Source: Bacteroidaceae bacterium (lineage in GTDB: Bacteria > Bacteroidota > Bacteroidia > Bacteroidales > Bacteroidaceae). Taken from it: a stretch of 45,740 bases of DNA. The notes below the pieces were generated by a model. The model did not search any database. It saw only the letters and a list, made by a program, of their open reading frames with translations, and was not told the DNA's origin. Positions 41,476 through 45,740 of the stretch are shown here, piece after piece (position 1 is the stretch's first letter; each line of letters starts with the position of its first letter). Both the position numbers and the translations under genes were made by a program. The stretch lies in the NCBI GenBank assembly GCA_017407905.1, contig JAFQVS010000081.1, positions 1-45,740 of the forward strand, written 5' to 3'.

Positions 41476-41651
41476 GCGGCTGTTTAAATTTATAAAAAGA
41501 GTTTTACAATATTGGAGGCCGTTATTTCGTCGTTTTTATGTTCAAAAATGGCTGTTTTATTCTGTCTCTTGATTACGCATAAAGAAAGAATAAGCGCTCT
41601 ATTTTTGACCTAAAAAAAAAGTCGGCGGTGTAAATTAGGAACAGCATTTTA
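41473..41651. mobile_element. foldback MITE-like element, copy C (decayed)
   Basis: The left end TAAGCGGCTGTTTAAATTT starts at the aroE stop codon. The shared middle ('GTTCAAAAATGGCTGTTTT', then TCTATTTTTGACCT) matches copy B in order and orientation. The core hairpin is lost and the right end (41631-41651) is degraded, so this is the oldest-looking copy. It fills most of the gap before the LTA-synthase-type gene. Confidence 0.65.
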
Positions 41652-41666
41652 AACAAAAATCGACCT

Positions 41667-43655
41667 ATGAGCTCTGAAAAAGACAAAAAAGCATCAACTG
41701 CGACAATCCTATCATTGTATGCACAAATATGGCTCTACCAGCTTTTAGGGCTCGTGATTTTTGCAGTGGCGCGCGTAGTGCATCTTGTTGGCAGCGGTGC
41801 CACAGAAAGCATCGCCACTCACAGCGACAGCCTGCCGATGTTCCTATGGAACGCTTGGCGATTCGACACGCAGGCACTCACCTACATATCCCTTCCCGCA
41901 ATATTAGCATCGCTCATCGTACCGTGGATGGGCAGCAGGGCCGCAGAAAAGTGCAGTATCATTATGCGCCGATACTACGCGGTGATGCTGGCTGTGCTGG
42001 GCGCCCTTGTAACAGCCGAGTTTTTCTTTTTCGAGAATTTCGGTTGCCGCTACAATGTGGTGTTTTTCGACTTTTTCGACGAGGGGCCGTGGGGTCTGCT
42101 TCAGACAATGTGGCAGGATTATCCTTTCTTGAGAATCCTCCTTTCGATTTTTGCGCTGGGTATTTTCATCCATTTTACGGGTAGGTTTATTGCACGCATA
42201 AGGCTCGGCGCAAGGCGATATTTCGGGACGGCACAGACAATTCTCGCCACCATTATAATTGCCGCCGTAACATTTGTGTTTATGCGCGGCTCGGTTACAC
42301 GCTACACGCTTCAGGTAGAGGCCTTTATGGTATCGACCGACGAGCGGATAAACAACGCTGTGCCCAACGCCGTCTATCTGCTGAAAAAGGCTTACAAAGA
42401 GAGAGCCAACAGTTTCAAACTATACAGCGACGAGCAACTGCTTGCGCGCGAGGGATTCACAAGCATCGACGAGGCCATAAGAACGGCGGCGCTGCCTCTT
42501 GCCGGCGAGACAAACGCCCAAAAATGCGAAGCAGCGCTCTTTGCAACGGTCGAGAAAAGCGACACACTACCCCTCCCCAACGTGCTACTGATTCTGAGCG
42601 AGAGCTGGAGCAACTTCCTCACCACAATGGACAAGGGCGAGAGGCTCGACCTGCTCTGCTCGCTGCGTCAGCATCTGCAACAAGATATTCTATTGCAGAA
42701 TTTCCAATCGGTGCGCAACGGAACAATCTATTCGATAGAGACGGCAACCCTCACAATGCCTTATATGCGATTCTTCAACTCGCGCTACCGCTTCGAGGGC
42801 TTCCAAAGTTCAATAGCCCACCCCTTTAAGCAGCAAGGCTACAGCACAGCATTTATCACAGGAATGGACCCTACGTGGGAGAATGTGCAAGAGGGACTGC
42901 GCTATCAGAGCTTCGATACAATAATTGGGCGACAGGATATTATGCACAGCATCGAGGGGAGCACGACAAGCGCCATAGGTGTTTATGACGAGTTTCTTAT
43001 GCAGTATCTTTTCGAGCACCTCGACAGCGGCAGTGGCGACACTCCGCAATTTGTGGTTGCACTCACAACAACCAACCATCCGCCATTCACCTACCCCGAT
43101 AATATGCAACTGCCACCGCTGACAGAGGAGTGGTACAACTCACCCTATCTGACAGGCGACAAAGAGGTACTGCGCAAATACGGCCTCGGAGCACAATATG
43201 CCAACAGATGTATCGGCGACTTTCTGACCCGTCTGAAGGCCTCGCCCCTTGCCCAAAATACAATTGTCGTAATTACGGGCGACCATAATGTGCGCAGCAT
43301 ACTCGACTACGATAAGGTGCCGGCCGAGCAGCGCTACGCTGTGCCTCTGTACATTTATCTGCCGCAACGATACGCGCTGTCGCAAGAAGATGAAGAGAGA
43401 ATAGAGCGACGTTACGGGTCGCACTACGACCTATTATCGACCATAGCACCGCTGGCCTTGAACAACGGAGCGCGCTATCTGAATATGGGACAGAATCTCT
43501 TGGACACCACGGCCGCAGATGAGAAATTCTTCAGTTACAGCGAAAAGCAGTTGCTTGCACCCGACGGCGCAGACACCGACACACTGATGCGCAGGATGAA
43601 AGCACGCGAGCTTTTAATGGAGATTTATTATCAACAGCATTTTCGCAATCAATAG
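41667..43655 (+). CDS. LTA synthase-type (phosphoglycerol/phosphoethanolamine) transferase
   Basis: The 662 residues have about five membrane helices in the first 230 (for example 'YQLLGLVIFAVARVVHLV', 'FLRILLSIFALGIFIHFTG') and then an extracytoplasmic sulfatase-fold domain. Metal-site elements are seen: 'LLILSESWSNF' (near 310), the nucleophile Thr in 'SVRNGTIYSIETATLTMPY' (near 353), 'VITGDHNVRS' (near 538) and 'YGSHYDLLST' (near 583). In a Gram-negative without teichoic acid, such enzymes decorate envelope glycolipids or glycans with phosphoglycerol or phosphoethanolamine. The substrate cannot be read from sequence. It is monocistronic and converges with the TPR regulator gene; no terminator is obvious in 43656-43761. 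Confidence 0.88.
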   Translation: MSSEKDKKASTATILSLYAQIWLYQLLGLVIFAVARVVHLVGSGATESIATHSDSLPMFLWNAWRFDTQALTYISLPAILASLIVPWMGSRAAEKCSIIMRRYYAVMLAVLGALVTAEFFFFENFGCRYNVVFFDFFDEGPWGLLQTMWQDYPFLRILLSIFALGIFIHFTGRFIARIRLGARRYFGTAQTILATIIIAAVTFVFMRGSVTRYTLQVEAFMVSTDERINNAVPNAVYLLKKAYKERANSFKLYSDEQLLAREGFTSIDEAIRTAALPLAGETNAQKCEAALFATVEKSDTLPLPNVLLILSESWSNFLTTMDKGERLDLLCSLRQHLQQDILLQNFQSVRNGTIYSIETATLTMPYMRFFNSRYRFEGFQSSIAHPFKQQGYSTAFITGMDPTWENVQEGLRYQSFDTIIGRQDIMHSIEGSTTSAIGVYDEFLMQYLFEHLDSGSGDTPQFVVALTTTNHPPFTYPDNMQLPPLTEEWYNSPYLTGDKEVLRKYGLGAQYANRCIGDFLTRLKASPLAQNTIVVITGDHNVRSILDYDKVPAEQRYAVPLYIYLPQRYALSQEDEERIERRYGSHYDLLSTIAPLALNNGARYLNMGQNLLDTTAADEKFFSYSEKQLLAPDGADTDTLMRRMKARELLMEIYYQQHFRNQ

Positions 43656-43761
43656 GCCGAATAGATTTTAGCCTCTTTATCATTAGGCGAATGATTTATT
43701 TGCACCGACTAAGCAGTGCTACACAAAAGAAAATCGGCAAGCGTTTTTTGGGCAAATGCCA

Positions 43762-45456
43762 TCAACTCATTGCATCAATAAATTGTTGCTTGTGTGGGGC
43801 CTCGGAGCGCAAAATCAAACTCTTGAGGCGCGATTTTTTTGTATAGACGTTACCCACCGTATCCTGCATAAATATGCTGATGGCTTTTGACGAGAATCCT
43901 GCATAGACAAAGACAAGGAAGCGCAGCTCGGCCTCGCCCAGCTGCGGAAGCTCGCTGCGCAGAAGCCTCATTATGCCGCCGCGATAGTCGTTAACGATTG
44001 CTTCGAGGCTCTCGGCCGAGCGTTTGTCCTTCATAAAGGCCTCGATGTTCTCTCGCACCTGACGATAGATGGCATCCTTGTCCTTTTTTATCCCGTGCGT
44101 CTCGTAGAAAGTGCCGCTGAGCTCGTCGAGCATTGCAAACTGTTTTTTGAACAGCGTACCCACCTGTTTGTCCATCTCGGCGAGGCGTCGGTTGTTGGCT
44201 TCGAGCTGCAACGATATATCGGCAACCTCGGCATTTTTTGCGTAGAGCGTTTTTCCAATCTCGTCGGCAAGCTCCATATAACGCTCAATCTCGGCATTTT
44301 GGGCTGCCATTCTATTTTTTATAAAAAGCAGTATCACGACGAGAAACAGCACGGCGGCAACAAAAATTGCAACAGAGAGGCGCTTGGCCGCCGCCAGACG
44401 ATACTCGCCAAGCTCGGCCTGCGAGCGGTAAAAATCGCGCTGTGCCAACATTACGGGCTGCTGCAATGCGCTGCGCATTATTGTGTCGTGTATGTAGTGT
44501 ACATTTTCGAGAATGTCGAGTGCCTCGGAGTAGCGCCCGCTCATACGGCTTATGTCGTACATCTGAACAAGGTTGGCCAGCGTGTCGCTTATGCTGTGAG
44601 ATTTTGCCCACGCGCGACGGATGAAGCGGTCGGAGGCCTTGTAGTCGCCACTGAGCGCGTGCATATAAGCGATGGCTCTATCGACGATGAGGGTGCTGTC
44701 GCAGAGGGTGAAATATTCGCTTCCAAGCAACCAATCGGATTTTGAGGGGTAGTTTGTACGGTGGTACAGAATCAACAGATTCTCGACGGTGCTCTGGCAT
44801 ATATCTTTGTGGGAATTATCGTATGCCCACTGAAGCTCGTCGAGCAGATAGCGCTCGGCCTCGTCATATTTTTTTTGCTCCATAAGCGTCTGTGCAACGC
44901 TGACAAGTGCCTTGTGCTGCAATTGATTGGCCTCGGCCACGCGGAAATAAAGATGAGCCTTCTGATAGGCGTCGAGGGCGCGAGTATAGTCGAATGAATC
45001 GGCAAAAATATCGGCCATCGCCATATACAGGAGGCCTGCATTTGCGGGGCTCTCGATTTTTCCCATAATGTGCTCGGCACCGACGTAGTTGAGCATCGCC
45101 TTTGCGTTGTATCCGCATCGGCGGTATATTCGTCCGAGGGTGTAAAGCGAGAGAAAATGAAGCTCGGCATCATTGGACGAGGAGTAATGTATCACCACCC
45201 TTTGCATCGCCGAGTCGTTGTCTGTTGTTGCTCCGATGCCATCGAGTGCCATTGTGCGCAGCAGCGTGTAGCGTAAACGCTCCTCGCCCGCAAGCTCCGA
45301 GGCATCTTGTATCTCGGACAGCAGCGCGAGTGCGCTGTCGGGTGCCACGGCAACTATTGCTTGTGCCTCTTCGAGTTTATCGTCAATCTCGCGTGTGACA
45401 CACGAGGCTGTCAGAAGCAGCGCTACGCCGAGTATTATTATTTTCAGTAGTTTCAT
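43762..45456 (-). CDS. TPR lipoprotein with membrane helix and C-terminal LuxR-like HTH
   Basis: The 564 residues start at the ATG at 45454-45456 with a lipoprotein signal ('MKLLKIIILGVALLLTASC', Cys 19). About 320 residues of TPR helices follow, then a membrane helix ('VAIFVAAVLFLVVILLFI', about 360-378) and a coiled coil to about 440. The C-terminal region resembles a LuxR-type helix-turn-helix ('AELRFLVFVYAGFSSKAISI' and then 'TVGNVYTKKSRLKS', near 517-550). This is the layout of Bacteroidetes membrane-bound TPR regulators, in which a periplasmic sensor and a cytoplasmic DNA-binding tail share one chain. The frame stays open upstream to 45558, but the lipoprotein start and a -7 box at 45477-45484 favour the chosen ATG. 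Confidence 0.8.
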   Translation of the reverse strand: MKLLKIIILGVALLLTASCVTREIDDKLEEAQAIVAVAPDSALALLSEIQDASELAGEERLRYTLLRTMALDGIGATTDNDSAMQRVVIHYSSSNDAELHFLSLYTLGRIYRRCGYNAKAMLNYVGAEHIMGKIESPANAGLLYMAMADIFADSFDYTRALDAYQKAHLYFRVAEANQLQHKALVSVAQTLMEQKKYDEAERYLLDELQWAYDNSHKDICQSTVENLLILYHRTNYPSKSDWLLGSEYFTLCDSTLIVDRAIAYMHALSGDYKASDRFIRRAWAKSHSISDTLANLVQMYDISRMSGRYSEALDILENVHYIHDTIMRSALQQPVMLAQRDFYRSQAELGEYRLAAAKRLSVAIFVAAVLFLVVILLFIKNRMAAQNAEIERYMELADEIGKTLYAKNAEVADISLQLEANNRRLAEMDKQVGTLFKKQFAMLDELSGTFYETHGIKKDKDAIYRQVRENIEAFMKDKRSAESLEAIVNDYRGGIMRLLRSELPQLGEAELRFLVFVYAGFSSKAISIFMQDTVGNVYTKKSRLKSLILRSEAPHKQQFIDAMS

Positions 45457-45476
45457 TCGCTTGGGATTTTCATCCT

Positions 45477-45484
45477 CAAAATTA
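45477..45484 (-). promoter_or_regulatory. -7 element of the TPR regulator gene
   Basis: TAATTTTG on the minus strand, about 20 bases before the ATG, leaves a very short leader. The -33 is weak. Confidence 0.4.
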
Positions 45485-45599
45485 GTGCAATTTTGCGAGA
45501 ATATGACAATATTGTAAGATAAAGTACACTCTGTCCGTAATATTTCCTTTCCGCACATTTTGTATCGGTTATAAAATTGTTTACTTTTGTTTCGTAAAC

Positions 45600-45740
45600 T
45601 AAGAAGCTGTTTAAATTTATATCGTTAAGTTTTTTATAGGTCAAAAATAGGATGTTTTATTATTTTTTGTAGGGCGCGTAGCGGGCTACGTAACCGAGAA
45701 AAAGAAGAAAACAGTCATTTTTGAACATAAAAAACCACGA
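45600..45740. mobile_element. foldback MITE-like element, copy D (cut by window edge)
   Basis: It begins TAAGAAGCTGTTTAAATTT and continues as the reverse complement of copy B through the core hairpin CGTAG-CGGG-CTACG (45677-45690) to the window end. About 55 bases, including the right end, are outside. Confidence 0.75.

Overview
The window reads as chromosomal DNA of an anaerobic gut-type member of the order Bacteroidales. The evidence is the gene families (DUF6057-like protein, PorT-like barrel, OMP_b-brl_3-type receptor with its own ECF sigma and anti-sigma, membrane-spanning TPR regulator, Bacteroidetes-type PurC), the absence of Shine-Dalgarno signals, and repeated matches to the Bacteroidetes promoter (-33 TTTG, about 19-20 bases, -7 TAnnTTTG). 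No rRNA, tRNA, CRISPR array, phage module or transposase gene was seen. Species-level placement is not possible from reading alone.

Layout. 1-150: start of a TetR regulator leaving the window, then a gap with one small ORF. 818-6174 (minus): MORN-repeat secreted protein, YhcH-like protein, glycogen branching enzyme and a DUF6057-like membrane protein, closely spaced. 6571-11024 (minus): PBP1A, KdsB and a non-catalytic M16 protein, an envelope operon. 11330-14009 (plus): pyrB, pyrI, a flavin reductase and an outer-membrane barrel. 14121-15401: glyA. 15656-19792 (minus): ECF sigma, anti-sigma candidate and a large outer-membrane receptor. 19936-25643 (minus): three paralogous acyl-CoA-ligase-like genes, two adjacent and the third separated by a repeat element. 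26100-27875 (plus): an oxaloacetate-decarboxylase-alpha-like protein lacking the biotinyl lysine. 27956-29309 (minus): a CX5R phosphatase and an M15-like peptidase.

29539-38461 is the most distinctive part. hydE-hydG-hydF (minus) encode the complete H-cluster maturation set, and an [FeFe]-hydrogenase with group-B-like features lies on the plus strand. Between them sit a secreted TPR-CHAT protease of unusually AT-rich composition, a foldback repeat element, and an array of near-identical 76-77 bp repeats each carrying a full promoter aimed at the hydrogenase. After it come phoH, purC, aroE, an LTA-synthase-type transferase and a membrane-spanning TPR/HTH lipoprotein.

The strongest unexplained signal is a family of roughly 195 bp foldback (MITE-like) elements. 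There are four copies (22067-22264, 33363-33559, 41473-41651, 45600 to the window end) with 16-base terminal inverted repeats, a whole-element imperfect palindrome and a GC-rich core hairpin that shows a compensatory base-pair change between copies. Two copies abut a neighbouring gene exactly at its TAA stop codon. No enzyme that could move them is encoded here.
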